A DNA stretch of 64,000 bases from an uncultured Bacteroidota bacterium (GCA_902826215.1 CADEDY010000001.1:248001-312000), one strand, 5' to 3'. Positions 28,043-37,168 are shown, counted from the stretch's first letter. Translations and numbers: made by a program. Notes: generated from the letters alone by a model not told the origin.

Positions 28043-28465
28043 CTACCCGGTCCGCTCGGTCTGATCTTCACGCAGTCGCTCGTTCAACCAGTTCCGCGCG
28101 TCATCCTCGGAGTCGAGCACGCGAACTTGGAAGGCCTGCGGGTAGTAACGGAAATAGAACTTGTTCAACGCACTGGTGCTCGAGTTGCTCACGACCACGG
28201 CCATGGCAATGATCGAACGATCAACACTGTCCTTTCTGTAATGATCCACGTTCGCCGCCTCGGATTCCACCGGTACCGTGTCAGGTACCACGATCAAGAC
28301 AACGCATGGAATACCTCCTGAGACCGAGCGGCGTGCCCTTCGGCACTTTTCCATGGCTGCAGTGGTCAGTCTGGCCGTGGGTGAGATCCGCTGCTCGATG
28401 AACCGATCGGCCACCAAGGTGATGGTGGCGGTTTCCGTTCGAATGGTTCGTTCCCGCGAATTCAT
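28043..28465 (-). CDS. STAS/SEC14-like (DUF7793-type) small protein, intact copy
   Basis: A 140-residue soluble protein. Its C-terminal two thirds (VVLIVVPDTVPVESEA, SIIAMAVVVSNSSTSALNKFYF, YYPQAFQVRVLDSEDDARNWL) resemble the STAS/SEC14-like small proteins found in Bacteroidota, which have a regulatory-looking alpha/beta fold. The family match is from pattern recall, not a search. A near-complete but broken paralogue lies upstream at 28632-29051, so this may be the surviving member of a tandem duplication. Function unknown. Confidence 0.6.
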   Translation of the reverse strand: MNSRERTIRTETATITLVADRFIEQRISPTARLTTAAMEKCRRARRSVSGGIPCVVLIVVPDTVPVESEAANVDHYRKDSVDRSIIAMAVVVSNSSTSALNKFYFRYYPQAFQVRVLDSEDDARNWLNERLREDQTERTG

Positions 28466-28631
28466 GGGACGAACGGAGCAGATACAACGGGATACGAAGT
28501 ACAGGTCACGGTGGTGGGCCGTTAATGGGTTGAGCAGGTTGGCACCGCTAGAACGATCAGGTGCTGTTCCGGTTGCCTCTCGCAGGTTTCACAAGATCGA
28601 GCCAACTGCACGGGGGCCTTGCCCAGCGTGG

Positions 28632-29051
28632 TCAAGCGCCTTCCTGCACCACCTCGGCCATTTGTCCTTTCAGCCAAGCCAGCACTTCGTGTTCATCATC
28701 CTGCACCCTGATGCGGAAGATCTGTGGGAAGTAGGAGGAATACAGCATGGATACCATTTCGCTCATGTTGTCCTGCACCACAACGGCAAGCGCATACAAG
28801 TTGGCGCTACTGCGCTCCGGTGCGAAGTGGTCCACTATGGTCACCCTCACATCGAAGTCCATATCCTTCGGAATGACAGTGAGCATGCCTCAAGTAGTTC
28901 CATCGGCCGGATCGAAGCGTGAGACCTTGTTCTCTTAGAAGCCATCCAGGTCGATCCGAGCTCCGGTTCGAAAGCGTTGAATGATAAGACCGGGCTCCAC
29001 AAGCGTCTTGGTGGCGATCCTGGTCTCAATGGTTCGAGGAGTTTAGCTCAT
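28632..29051 (-). pseudogene. Broken STAS/SEC14-like paralogue with three in-frame stops
   Basis: Read from the ATG at 29051, this frame is colinear with the intact gene at 28043-28465 without any gap, but carries stops at codon 3 (TAA, 29043-29045), codon 39 (TAA, 28935-28937) and codon 54 (TGA, 28890-28892). Matching pieces include RTI near the start, TLV, then IVDH, ALAVVV, YFPQIFRIRV and WLKG against NVDH, AMAVVV, YYPQAFQVRV and WLNE. The intact copy has 140 codons and this one 139. An 84-residue reading frame starting at 28886 is only the tail after the last stop. A TACCTTGC box 6 nt before the ATG supports 29051 as the former start. Confidence 0.75.
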
Positions 29052-29156
29052 GAGCCAGCAAGGTACGAATGGGGTACCAGAGCATTTCCTCGGGCTTCAA
29101 CACGACGTCATGGAATACATCCAGCACGTGATGGGGTGAAGGGTGGTGGCGGGAGA

Positions 29157-29164
29157 TAGTTTTG
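29157..29164 (+). promoter_or_regulatory. -7 box (TAGTTTTG) for the MBOAT gene
   Basis: TAGTTTTG matches the Bacteroidota -7 consensus exactly and lies 82 nt before the ATG of the MBOAT gene. No TTG at the standard -33 spacing is visible. Confidence 0.4.
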
Positions 29165-29246
29165 GCCGACCAAGGCTTTGGAAGTTGCAGAACCCATCCG
29201 GGATCAGCGACGTAGAAGCACGTCCTTCACTGCACAGCGCACCGGC

Positions 29247-30692
29247 ATGCTCTTCAATTCCATCGATTTCGCGGTCTTCCTGCCAGTGGTCTTCCTGCTG
29301 TATTGGTTCGTGTTCCGAGGGCTTCGCATCCAGAATGCGTTGCTCCTTGTGGCCAGTATGGTGTTCTACGGTTGGTGGGATTGGCGGTACCTGATCCTCG
29401 TTTTCTTCAGCGCCGGGATCGACTATGTTATGGCCTCGCAGTTGGAGCGCACCGATGATCCACGGACACGGAACGGCCTGCTACTGATCAGTCTGGTCAC
29501 CAATTTGGGTCTGCTGGGCTTCTTCAAGTACACCGATTTCTTCATCACCAGCTTCAACGATGCCTTTACCTTCTTCGGTCATCCTTTGGGACTGGACACA
29601 CTGCGGATCGTTCTGCCTGTTGGTATCTCGTTCTACACCTTCCAGAGCTTGAGCTATACGATCGATGTGTACCGGCGAGAATTGAAGGCCTCGCAGGACC
29701 CCGTTGAGTTCTGCGCCTTCGTACTGTTCTTTCCGCAGTTGGTCGCAGGTCCTATCGAGCGCGCTGCGAAGTTGCTTCCCCAGTTCACACAACCCCGCGT
29801 GTTCGACATAGCCGTGGCGCGGAACGGTGTTCGTCAGATCCTTTGGGGCTTGTTCAAGAAGATCGTCATTGCGGACAATTGCTCACAGATCGTGAACCAG
29901 CTCTACGCAGACCCGAGTGCGCATTCGGGCAGTACCATGGCCTTGGCCACCGTCCTTTTCGCATTCCAGATCTATGGTGATTTCAGTGGGTATAGCGACA
30001 TCGCCATCGGTACAGCACGACTCTTCGGCTTCGACCTCATGCGCAACTTCGCCTACCCGTATTTCTCTCGCGACATCGCCGAGTTCTGGCGTCGATGGCA
30101 CATCAGCCTCAGCACGTGGTTCCGCGACTACGTGTACATCCCCATGGGGGGGAATCGGGGCACCAAGGCGTTCGTGGTGCGCAACACCATGATCCTCTTT
30201 CTGGTGAGCGGTTTCTGGCACGGAGCCAATTGGACCTTCGTTGCATGGGGCGCGATCAACGCCATCTTCTTCTTGCCGTTGGTGCTGCTCAACAAGCACA
30301 AGAGCAAAAGTGGGACCGTGGCTCAAGGTCGGTTGTTCCCATCGCTGCGCGAATTGTGGATGATGGGGTCGACCTTCTTGCTCGCCTGTTCTGCGTGGGT
30401 GTTCTTCCGTGCGCAGAGCATCGAGCAGGCCTTCGAGGTGTTCGGTCGCATCGGTTCAGCGTCCTTGTTCACCTTACCCGAGATCACCAGTTCGCTCACG
30501 ATGGGGATCTCGATCCTCGGCATCAGCGTCATGGTGATCCTGGAATGGATCAACCGCGAACGCCAGTACGGTTTGGAGATGGATGGGCGTGCTGTGCGAC
30601 CGGTGCGCTATGCGCTCTACTATACCCTGATCGGGATCATCATCGTTTGTGCACCACTTGGTGGCGGCGAGTTCATCTACTTCCAGTTCTGA
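29247..30692 (+). CDS. MBOAT family O-acyltransferase (AlgI-like)
   Basis: A 481-residue multi-pass membrane protein, starting at the ATG at 29247 where the first hydrophobic segment begins (MLFNSIDFAVFLPVVFLLYWF). The MBOAT core includes SYTIDVYRR, FPQLVAGPIERA, RRWHISLSTWFRDYVYIPMGG with NRG following, and the catalytic-histidine block SGFWHGANWTFVAWG. AlgI-type proteins pass acetyl groups across the inner membrane to an exported polysaccharide. The next gene encodes an SGNH-type partner 3 nt downstream, giving a two-gene acylation unit. The polymer that is acylated cannot be named. Confidence 0.92.
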   Translation: MLFNSIDFAVFLPVVFLLYWFVFRGLRIQNALLLVASMVFYGWWDWRYLILVFFSAGIDYVMASQLERTDDPRTRNGLLLISLVTNLGLLGFFKYTDFFITSFNDAFTFFGHPLGLDTLRIVLPVGISFYTFQSLSYTIDVYRRELKASQDPVEFCAFVLFFPQLVAGPIERAAKLLPQFTQPRVFDIAVARNGVRQILWGLFKKIVIADNCSQIVNQLYADPSAHSGSTMALATVLFAFQIYGDFSGYSDIAIGTARLFGFDLMRNFAYPYFSRDIAEFWRRWHISLSTWFRDYVYIPMGGNRGTKAFVVRNTMILFLVSGFWHGANWTFVAWGAINAIFFLPLVLLNKHKSKSGTVAQGRLFPSLRELWMMGSTFLLACSAWVFFRAQSIEQAFEVFGRIGSASLFTLPEITSSLTMGISILGISVMVILEWINRERQYGLEMDGRAVRPVRYALYYTLIGIIIVCAPLGGGEFIYFQF

Positions 30693-30695
30693 TCC

Positions 30696-31610
30696 ATGGT
30701 GCGCCGTTTCCTCCTTCAGTGTGCCTTGCTCGCTCTGCCGATCGCATTGCTTTTTGCCGCTGTGGCTTGGGTGGATCCATATGCACTCTTCGGGGATGTA
30801 GGTCCAGTATCACAGGAGTTGAAGGAGAAGAACCTCTATCACAGCGGGCGCACCATGCCGTTCAGCAACATGTTGTGGAAGTTGATCGACTTCCGCCGAA
30901 CACCCAACGGCAATGTGCTGCTCGGTGATTCGCGCCTCTCCCGGTTCGATACCGACAGCCTGGAGCGGTTCACCGGTGATCGCTACTACAACTTCGGGAT
31001 CCCCGGCGGGAACTTCGTGACGATCGATCATTTGTTCCGCTATGCGGATAGTTTGACCACACTACGGAACGTGTATGTGCAGGTGGCGTTCCGCGGTATG
31101 GAAACGAACCAGAATTTCGATGTGTACAAGGAGCCCAGGATGATCCTCGAGAAACCTGTCTCGTATGTGTACAACAGACGGGTAATGGAGGCTGCAGGAT
31201 TGAACCTCATCAGCCGGTTCGCTCCGGACCTGTTGAGCTACGATATGCCAGGTGCGGGCAATTGGGAGATGGTGCTTGAAGCGGAGAAGGAAAGTGCCGA
31301 GCATTTCGTGCTTGATACGACGGTCTACGAACGGTTACAACACATCGCGGACCGCTGCCGGGCAGAAGGAGCCAATTTGGTTTTCGTTGAATACCCGACG
31401 CATCCGGATCTGCAAGGCATCATGGCCGATGCTGGATTGACCGCACAGCGAAAGCAGTATTTGGAGCGGTTACGTTCCTTGGCACCTGTGATCGATCTGG
31501 ATCGCGCTGGACTTTTCCCCGCTGACCGTGGATTCTGGCGGGATCCCTTGCACTTGACGGTGGATGCGCAACGCATGCTCATCCATCACATTTGGGTCGC
31601 GAAGAACTGA
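30696..31610 (+). CDS. Membrane-anchored SGNH/DltD-like acyl-transfer partner protein
   Basis: A 304-residue protein with one N-terminal membrane helix (LLALPIALLFAAVAW). The Ser block is VLLGDSRLSRFD and the late catalytic Asp/His pair is FWRDPLHLT, as in SGNH hydrolase-fold proteins that complete polysaccharide O-acetylation outside the membrane. A central region with NFGIPGGNF fits the second SGNH block. It is directly coupled to the MBOAT gene (3 nt apart). Its stop is immediately next to the stop of the convergent hydrolase gene. Confidence 0.75.
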   Translation: MVRRFLLQCALLALPIALLFAAVAWVDPYALFGDVGPVSQELKEKNLYHSGRTMPFSNMLWKLIDFRRTPNGNVLLGDSRLSRFDTDSLERFTGDRYYNFGIPGGNFVTIDHLFRYADSLTTLRNVYVQVAFRGMETNQNFDVYKEPRMILEKPVSYVYNRRVMEAAGLNLISRFAPDLLSYDMPGAGNWEMVLEAEKESAEHFVLDTTVYERLQHIADRCRAEGANLVFVEYPTHPDLQGIMADAGLTAQRKQYLERLRSLAPVIDLDRAGLFPADRGFWRDPLHLTVDAQRMLIHHIWVAKN

Positions 31611-32504
31611 TCAGGGGGAAGCCAGATCGAGGATCGCATCCACGACGCGCTTTCGGTGGTTCCAAAGGATGAAATGATCTCCTTGGTGCATGGTATCCAA
31701 CTTAAGGTCCAGCACACCCGTGAGGTGTTCTTCGGCGAATGCCGAGTTGGCAAAGGGAACCAAACGATCATCGGTTGCATGCAGGATCCGCACAGGACAA
31801 TGGATCGAGGGCCACAAAGGCAACATCGATCGCAGTTCAGCCTCGAGGCCGATGATCTCGTGGTTGCTTGTTCGCATGCTTCGAGGGATCAACCACTTCA
31901 GTGGCCAATGGTCCAGCGGTTTCTGCCACCACGGATGAGGCTCCAGGTCCGGGTCCACCGAGCCGGCGACGATCACCAATCCACTCACCATTTCTGGGTG
32001 ATCCATCGCAAAGCGGACGATCAATGGGCCGCCGAGCGAGTGTCCCACGAGGATCACCTTTCGACCCGGCACGCCTTCATCCAATAGAGCTTTGATGTCC
32101 AACACCTGCTTCTGCAAGGAGGTCTCAGGATGTCCGAAGTCGCTGTACCCGAATCCTGGCCGGTCGATCGCAATGAATCCTGCACGTGCGGTCAGTATCG
32201 TATCTGCGAGATAGTCGGCGAAGGCAGACGACGAACCCGGTGATCCATGGACACCTACAACGACCGGCAAGCTGTCGCACAAACCGATAGCGACAGCGTG
32301 AATGGTTCGTCCGTCGGTACCCTCAGCGTCGAACATGTGGATCGGTCGTATTTGACCCTGTTCGACCATTTCTTTCGGCCACTTCCGATCCGGTGTTCGC
32401 ATGGTGAAACAGCCGGTGTGCGTCAACCCGATCCAGAATAACATCAGAAAGCCGAAGAGTTGCAGTGCGCTCATCCAACGAAGTCTATTCAGGTGAGCAA
32501 GCAT
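31611..32504 (-). CDS. Alpha/beta hydrolase, membrane-anchored or lipoprotein
   Basis: A 297-residue alpha/beta-fold hydrolase. The oxyanion region is VGVHGSPGSSSAFADYL, the nucleophile elbow is GHSLGGPLIVRFA, the acid residue lies in HATDDRLVPFA, and the final His in QGDHFILW. An N-terminal hydrophobic segment ends in THTGC, which could be a lipobox. A minus-strand TAGTTTCG box lies 8 nt before the ATG at 32504. Substrate unknown. Transcription is convergent with the SGNH gene, with no spacer between stops. Confidence 0.85.
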   Translation of the reverse strand: MLAHLNRLRWMSALQLFGFLMLFWIGLTHTGCFTMRTPDRKWPKEMVEQGQIRPIHMFDAEGTDGRTIHAVAIGLCDSLPVVVGVHGSPGSSSAFADYLADTILTARAGFIAIDRPGFGYSDFGHPETSLQKQVLDIKALLDEGVPGRKVILVGHSLGGPLIVRFAMDHPEMVSGLVIVAGSVDPDLEPHPWWQKPLDHWPLKWLIPRSMRTSNHEIIGLEAELRSMLPLWPSIHCPVRILHATDDRLVPFANSAFAEEHLTGVLDLKLDTMHQGDHFILWNHRKRVVDAILDLASP

Positions 32505-32917
32505 GGACCGTTCGAAACTACTGCAGGGCGGTCATCCCGTCTACTAAGAGATCATGCATGCGGACGGAATGGTGATCGACCGATCAGGACCAGATCGCAG
32601 TACCAGATCTCACCGGGGGATATAGCCGCCTTTATCCTTGTTCATTGATCGTGCGTTAGTAGTCCTGCTAAAGACCATCCTCATGGAGATCCGCAAAGTC
32701 GACATTTGGGAGACCACCCACGAGCAGTTCATCGAAGAACATTGGAAACTGGTATTTCGCTGGTATTCAAGAATGCCATCAAGGAATGAGAAGCCAACGG
32801 CACCTTCGGTCCGGATCGGTTCCGCCCGGATTCGGTGACCACGAACTGCCTTGTGGCTCATCGAAGCACGTCGCACCAAGTGTCGCAGGTCCGGCCACGA
32901 TCCGGATCGTTCTGCTT
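32505..32917. other. Intergenic region without a supported gene
   Basis: It holds the -7-like TAGTTTCG (minus strand, 32513-32520) for the hydrolase gene. A 51-codon plus-strand reading frame from 32683 (MEIRKVDIWETTHEQF) has a plausible protein-like start but then turns into basic, Arg-rich sequence. It could be a small gene or a remnant; I do not call it. Confidence 0.4.
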
Positions 32918-33445
32918 TCAACGCCCCCGCCGGCGCTCCCAACCCCATCCGAGGTCCAATCCGAAGCAGTATGTTCCGCTCAAGAGGTCCACTGGACCCG
33001 AGCGTTCGGTGTTCATGACCTGGCCGCCGCCGACGTTGTACTGCACACCTGCATGAAGGTCTGCGTAGAAACGCTCGAGTCCGCCGCGAACACCGATCCG
33101 CGCGCCGATGGGGACCAGCACTTTCGCGTCTGGTCCGATTATGCGTCGAACTCCGATGTTCGGCCCGAAGTAGAACGAACCAGAGCTGTTGTCATTGAAG
33201 TGGAAAGCACTTTGATAATTCGCCACCCAACCTCCATTTGCTGCCGTGTTCATCCTGAACTGGACTCCGAAGGATAGCCGATGGTTCAGGTCCTGGTCAT
33301 AGCCGACCCCTAAATGCTGGCCGGCGACGAACGCGTCCGAGCCTACTAGAACAGGCTCATAATTCCAGATGATCAAACGTATCCCTCCCTGGCCGGAAGC
33401 GAAGAGAACGGTGAGATACGCAAGAACGGCTGGCAGGATCCGCAT
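32918..33445 (-). CDS. Predicted outer-membrane beta-barrel-like protein, unknown function
   Basis: A 175-residue protein with a signal peptide (MRILPAVLAYLTVLFASGQ), so the ATG at 33445 is preferred over 33520. The mature part alternates polar and hydrophobic residues with many Gly and aromatics (GQHLGVGYDQDLNHRLSFGV, SFYFGPNIGVRRI, LVPIGARIGVRGG, FYADLHAGVQYNVGGGQ), the pattern of a small outer-membrane beta-barrel. No family was recognised with certainty. Confidence 0.62.
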   Translation of the reverse strand: MRILPAVLAYLTVLFASGQGGIRLIIWNYEPVLVGSDAFVAGQHLGVGYDQDLNHRLSFGVQFRMNTAANGGWVANYQSAFHFNDNSSGSFYFGPNIGVRRIIGPDAKVLVPIGARIGVRGGLERFYADLHAGVQYNVGGGQVMNTERSGPVDLLSGTYCFGLDLGWGWERRRGR

Positions 33446-33541
33446 GTGGGCACGAATAAAGGAAGAAGTTCGGACAACAGAGCCTTGAGGTCGTGCGGGC
33501 GATCGAAAGGCTAGGTCCAAAAGGCCCTGATCCAGGACTGC

Positions 33542-34573
33542 TCAAGACTCCTCGTCGTAGAAGATCCGGTAGAATTTGCGTCCCCGTTCATCCACCCCGT
33601 GTTCGATCCGGTTGCGATCGCCATGGATGTAGATGTGGAAATTCTTGTCCAGCTTGATCACACTTTTGAAGACCCGGGCCTGCTTCTTCACGGCGTGTGT
33701 CGAGATCTCGAAGTTGGGAAGGATCTCTACATCATGCTCCCGCTGGAATTCATGGCCGTACTGTTCGAAGGATCGGATAGCTGCTTCCTCTTGGAACACC
33801 TCTTTTGCGAAGTTGTCCTGGTCGAATTCCGCGTTCGACTTGAAATACAGCACCGAACGGTTCAGAAGGTCGATCTGATCCGCCTTCGCGATCTCGTAGT
33901 TCTGTGGCAACTGTTCGGTGATGAACGACTTGGTCATTTCCAAGAAATGGCTCGTACTGTTCACGTGATCCTTCTTCAGCCGGAGCCCGATGAAGTCGTT
34001 CTGCCAATACGCCGTGTGGTCGTTATCGTCGATCACGAACAGGGTAGGGGCTTCGTCGGTGAAGACCACCAAGCAAGCTTTGTTCGGTTTGGCATTCCCC
34101 AGACCACGCCGCAAGTGCAGGTCGATCGCCCCTCCCTTCACCTTCGATTCGATGAAGACCTCCTTGTCATCGAACTTGTAGATGCCGAGCGCTTCGTGAT
34201 GGCGGGCCCCAAGTTCCACCTGTTGGAATTTCACGACGAAGAGATCACCCGGGTTGATGTTGTGATGTTGGGAGGAATCGATCAAGTGTCGGGCGATATC
34301 GCGGGATCGCTCGACGAGGTCCTCCTCCGCACATATGGCATTGCACAGTCCGTGCAACACGTTATACTCGAGGCCTACCGCGTGCGTGAATTCGGCGGTT
34401 TGCGCCATGTTCGCGAAGGGTTTCAGGAACAGTTTCCGCAGGAACTCCTGTTCTTCATCGCTTTGCAGGAGTTCCGTCGTATCGCCGAATACACTATCCC
34501 TGACCGAGGTCTTGATGTGGTGAAGAATGAACTCACCAACGATCGCTTCTTTTCCGTTCACCATAGTGGCCAA
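33542..34573 (-). CDS. Nucleoid-associated protein (NdpA/YejK family)
   Basis: A 343-residue protein of the 37-kDa nucleoid-associated family, DNA-associated proteins of unsettled role. The recognisable parts are the N-terminal FILHHIKTSVRDSVF, the centre GDLFVVKFQQVELGARHHEALGIYKF, and a C-terminal region with FHIYIHGDRNRIEHG. The length matches the family. It stands alone between a beta-barrel gene and a diheme lipoprotein gene; nothing nearby suggests a phage or plasmid origin. Confidence 0.85.
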   Translation of the reverse strand: MATMVNGKEAIVGEFILHHIKTSVRDSVFGDTTELLQSDEEQEFLRKLFLKPFANMAQTAEFTHAVGLEYNVLHGLCNAICAEEDLVERSRDIARHLIDSSQHHNINPGDLFVVKFQQVELGARHHEALGIYKFDDKEVFIESKVKGGAIDLHLRRGLGNAKPNKACLVVFTDEAPTLFVIDDNDHTAYWQNDFIGLRLKKDHVNSTSHFLEMTKSFITEQLPQNYEIAKADQIDLLNRSVLYFKSNAEFDQDNFAKEVFQEEAAIRSFEQYGHEFQREHDVEILPNFEISTHAVKKQARVFKSVIKLDKNFHIYIHGDRNRIEHGVDERGRKFYRIFYDEES

Positions 34574-34663
34574 TAGCTCCTCCGTTCGAGACCCAACTCG
34601 ATGCGAACGGAACCGATCGTCAAAGAAATGGGATCGAATTCACCGGCCGGAATATTTGGTTGC

Positions 34664-35776
34664 TCACGGGCAAGCCGGTGACAGCCCGTTGATCCAATCA
34701 GAGAACATGGAAACCCCTTCGGTATGGACCAGCGTGCGACCCAAAAGGGGCATGCGTTCCGCTTCGTTGGTGCTGGAAATGCGGTAGAAGAGCAAGGAGC
34801 GCTCCGTGCTGCCGCGGGCTACGATATGCGAATGTTGCGGAAGGATAGGATCATCTGGAGGTACACATACCCCCAGATTTGCCGGGATAACTGTTTCATT
34901 GAAGGCAAAGCGCATCGGGCGGTAATCGCAATGGCTTCCTTCGCGATGGCAGTGTGCGCAATGGATGTCCACGTAAGCTCGCACCCGTGTGTTCAGATCC
35001 GCGGTCGGGTCGTCCCAATGCGGAACCGTCGAAATGGTCTTCGGGTATCCTCGCTGCAAATAGCCCACCTGGACCCATTTTGCGAGTTGGTTCATAGGTC
35101 CACTCGCGAGTCGTATCCGATCCGCCGGATAATCAAAAATGATGTTCAGGTTCTGTGGCTTCGGGCCGATCGGAATGGCATCATCATTCAACTTATGGCA
35201 TGTTAAACACTCGGCTTCACTGGGAATGCGGTAGTTCACCGACCGTTCCACGCCGCTATCATCCAACCAGGTCACCGGGGTAAAACTGCCGTTCAGGTCG
35301 AGCGTGGCTTGCGTTTGCTCGTTGTTCCATACATAATCCGCGAACTCCCATTGCCCGTTCCGTTTGAAAAGCAATCGGGTCTCAATGATCCTTCGGCTGT
35401 CTTCGGGCAGAACGCGGTCGTAGTAGAACGACTTGATCAGTACCGCCCCATCCGGGAAATCGAGCACGTCATGGTCTCCGTTATACACGGCTTTGGCGCC
35501 CTGTGGCATCCACACGAACCGGAACTTGTGGGCGTAGTCCGTGAACAAAGAGTTGATAGGGGCATAGGGCAGCACCCCCGCAACAGGTCGCTGGTTGACC
35601 ATTGGGCCCTTGAAGAAACCATACTCCGACAAGGTCGGATAAGGGAATTCCTGAACATCCAACACCAACCGGTCTCCTTCGAGGCCGAACGTATCAAGAC
35701 CTTCCTCTGGGTCATCCTTGGAACAGGACACCAGAATAGCAATGGTCGCGACGAGCAGTAGGAGGACCTTTTTCAC
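34664..35776 (-). CDS. SO2930-family diheme c-type cytochrome, lipoprotein
   Basis: A 370-residue protein from the GTG at 35776, where the signal peptide begins (KKVLLLLVATIAILVSC, Cys in a lipobox). Two heme-binding motifs are seen, CLTCH and CAHCH, in the arrangement of the SO2930 group. The N-terminal half has beta-rich repeats (PYAPINSLFTDYAHKFRFVW). It would sit on the periplasmic face of a membrane and carry electrons; the partner usually found beside SO2930 proteins is not present in this window. The in-frame start at 36061 runs into the divergent DAHP synthase gene and is rejected. Confidence 0.85.
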   Translation of the reverse strand: MKKVLLLLVATIAILVSCSKDDPEEGLDTFGLEGDRLVLDVQEFPYPTLSEYGFFKGPMVNQRPVAGVLPYAPINSLFTDYAHKFRFVWMPQGAKAVYNGDHDVLDFPDGAVLIKSFYYDRVLPEDSRRIIETRLLFKRNGQWEFADYVWNNEQTQATLDLNGSFTPVTWLDDSGVERSVNYRIPSEAECLTCHKLNDDAIPIGPKPQNLNIIFDYPADRIRLASGPMNQLAKWVQVGYLQRGYPKTISTVPHWDDPTADLNTRVRAYVDIHCAHCHREGSHCDYRPMRFAFNETVIPANLGVCVPPDDPILPQHSHIVARGSTERSLLFYRISSTNEAERMPLLGRTLVHTEGVSMFSDWINGLSPACP

Positions 35777-35936
35777 GATCGGGCACTTTGTAGGTTGCGA
35801 ATATCGGGATGACGTGAGGGAGAAGCCAAAGCGTTGTCTCGGGATCTTGGACGGTGCGTGGAAAGCCGAACCGTTCCACGAACCCAACGGGTCAAGCATT
35901 GAACCATGCTTTGTCATGGATTGTTCGTTGACCACA

Positions 35937-35944
35937 TACCTTTG
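35937..35944 (+). promoter_or_regulatory. -7 box (TACCTTTG) 5 nt before the DAHP synthase ATG
   Basis: TACCTTTG matches TAnnTTTG exactly. Its distance of 5 nt from the ATG at 35950 would place the transcript start at or beside the start codon, so this mRNA may be leaderless. No TTG with standard spacing is seen. Confidence 0.5.
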
Positions 35945-35949
35945 ATCGG

Positions 35950-37101
35950 ATGTCCACGAACGGTGCAAGTGCGCTACGACCGACCCCTTTCTCAAGTTGG
36001 GGACTGGGGCTGGATCGCCCGATTGCCATAGCCGGTCCATGTAGCGCCGAAAGTGAGGCACAGATCATGGCTACGGCCAAGAGCATAGCCGCCGCTAGTA
36101 GCGCACAGGTCTTCCGCGCCGGGGTGTGGAAGCCCAGAACCCGTCCAGGAGCGTTTGAAGGGGCGGGTAAGCAGGCCCTGAAATGGTTGCAGCAGGTGAA
36201 GGCGGAAACAGGCCTGCTGACAATGACCGAGGTAGCTACTGCGGAACATGTTGAGGCAAGCCTGAAGGCGGGTATTGATATGCTTTGGATCGGGGCTCGT
36301 ACGACCCCGAATCCATTCAGTGTGCAAGAGTTGGCCGACGCTTTGCGAGGAGTTGATATCCCGGTTTTTGTGAAGAATCCGATCAATCCGGATCTTCAAT
36401 TGTGGATCGGAGCCTTCGAGCGACTGGAACGGGCCGGATTGAAGCGTTTGGCTGCCATTCACCGCGGATTCTCCTGGTTCGAGCGGACACCTTTTCGGAA
36501 TAGCCCGATGTGGGAATTCCCCATTCGTCTGAAGGCGGCATACCCGGAATTGGAGATCGTCTGTGATCCAAGTCACATTGCCGGCCGACGTGATCGGATC
36601 GCGGTCATTGCCCAGCAAGCTCTGGACCTGGGCCTGAGCGGATTGATGATCGAGGTGCACGAGGACCCCGAGAATGCGTGGAGCGATTCCGACCAGCAGT
36701 TGACCCCCGTGGCGTATCGTCAGTTGGTCGATAGTCTCATCTTCCGCCAAGCTGAGCCAACCGCCACGATGCGGGACCGTTTGGAGGAGTTGCGCGACCT
36801 GATCGACCAGTTGGACGAGGAAATAGCGCAAAAGATGGGAACGCGAATGGACATCGCTGCTCGGATCGGCGATCACAAGCGGGAACATCAGGTCGCGATA
36901 CTCCAACCCGAGCGTTGGGATCGCATCATGCAGCGTCAGTTGGGATTGGCCGGTCATCTGGGTTTGAGTCCAGCCTTTGTTCGGGAGTACATGGATGCTG
37001 TGCATCGCGAAAGCATTCGAAGGCAATACGGAGAAGGGGAGAACGCCCTTCCGGAAGCCGAAGGATCTCCACAGTCCGCACGGAATGGTGCGGAACATTG
37101 A
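35950..37101 (+). CDS. Bifunctional 3-deoxy-7-phosphoheptulonate synthase / chorismate mutase
   Basis: A 383-residue fusion for aromatic amino acid synthesis. Residues ~1-265 are a KDO8P-synthase-like DAHP synthase with IAIAGPCSAESEAQI, FRAGVWKPRTRPGAFEG, MLWIGARTTPNPFSVQ, FVKNPINPDL, CDPSHIAGRRD and GLMIEVHEDPENAWSD. Residues ~275-360 are an all-helical chorismate mutase of the AroQ class (RDRLEELRDLIDQLDEEIA, MDIAARIGDHKREH, QPERWDRIMQRQL). The first half condenses erythrose-4-phosphate and PEP; the second converts chorismate to prephenate. This fusion is typical of Bacteroidota. A short Glu/Ala/Ser-rich tail follows the mutase. Confidence 0.94.
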   Translation: MSTNGASALRPTPFSSWGLGLDRPIAIAGPCSAESEAQIMATAKSIAAASSAQVFRAGVWKPRTRPGAFEGAGKQALKWLQQVKAETGLLTMTEVATAEHVEASLKAGIDMLWIGARTTPNPFSVQELADALRGVDIPVFVKNPINPDLQLWIGAFERLERAGLKRLAAIHRGFSWFERTPFRNSPMWEFPIRLKAAYPELEIVCDPSHIAGRRDRIAVIAQQALDLGLSGLMIEVHEDPENAWSDSDQQLTPVAYRQLVDSLIFRQAEPTATMRDRLEELRDLIDQLDEEIAQKMGTRMDIAARIGDHKREHQVAILQPERWDRIMQRQLGLAGHLGLSPAFVREYMDAVHRESIRRQYGEGENALPEAEGSPQSARNGAEH

Positions 37102-37168
37102 CCCACGATCCCCCTACCTTGCACCTCTGCAACGAACTCTAGTCTGGAACCAAACCGTTATTGCTCCT

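Noticed and set aside
28632-28886. An 84-residue reading frame as a stand-alone gene
   Set aside because: It is the tail of a longer colinear frame that starts at 29051 and is interrupted by three stops; I list the whole as a pseudogene.
32683-32838. Short plus-strand gene beginning MEIRKVDIWETTHEQF
   Set aside because: Only 51 codons, turns into Arg-rich low-quality sequence, no family or neighbour support.
32918-34573. Phage or plasmid origin because of a nucleoid-associated protein gene
   Set aside because: NdpA-type genes are also chromosomal housekeeping genes and no phage, integrase or attachment site is near.
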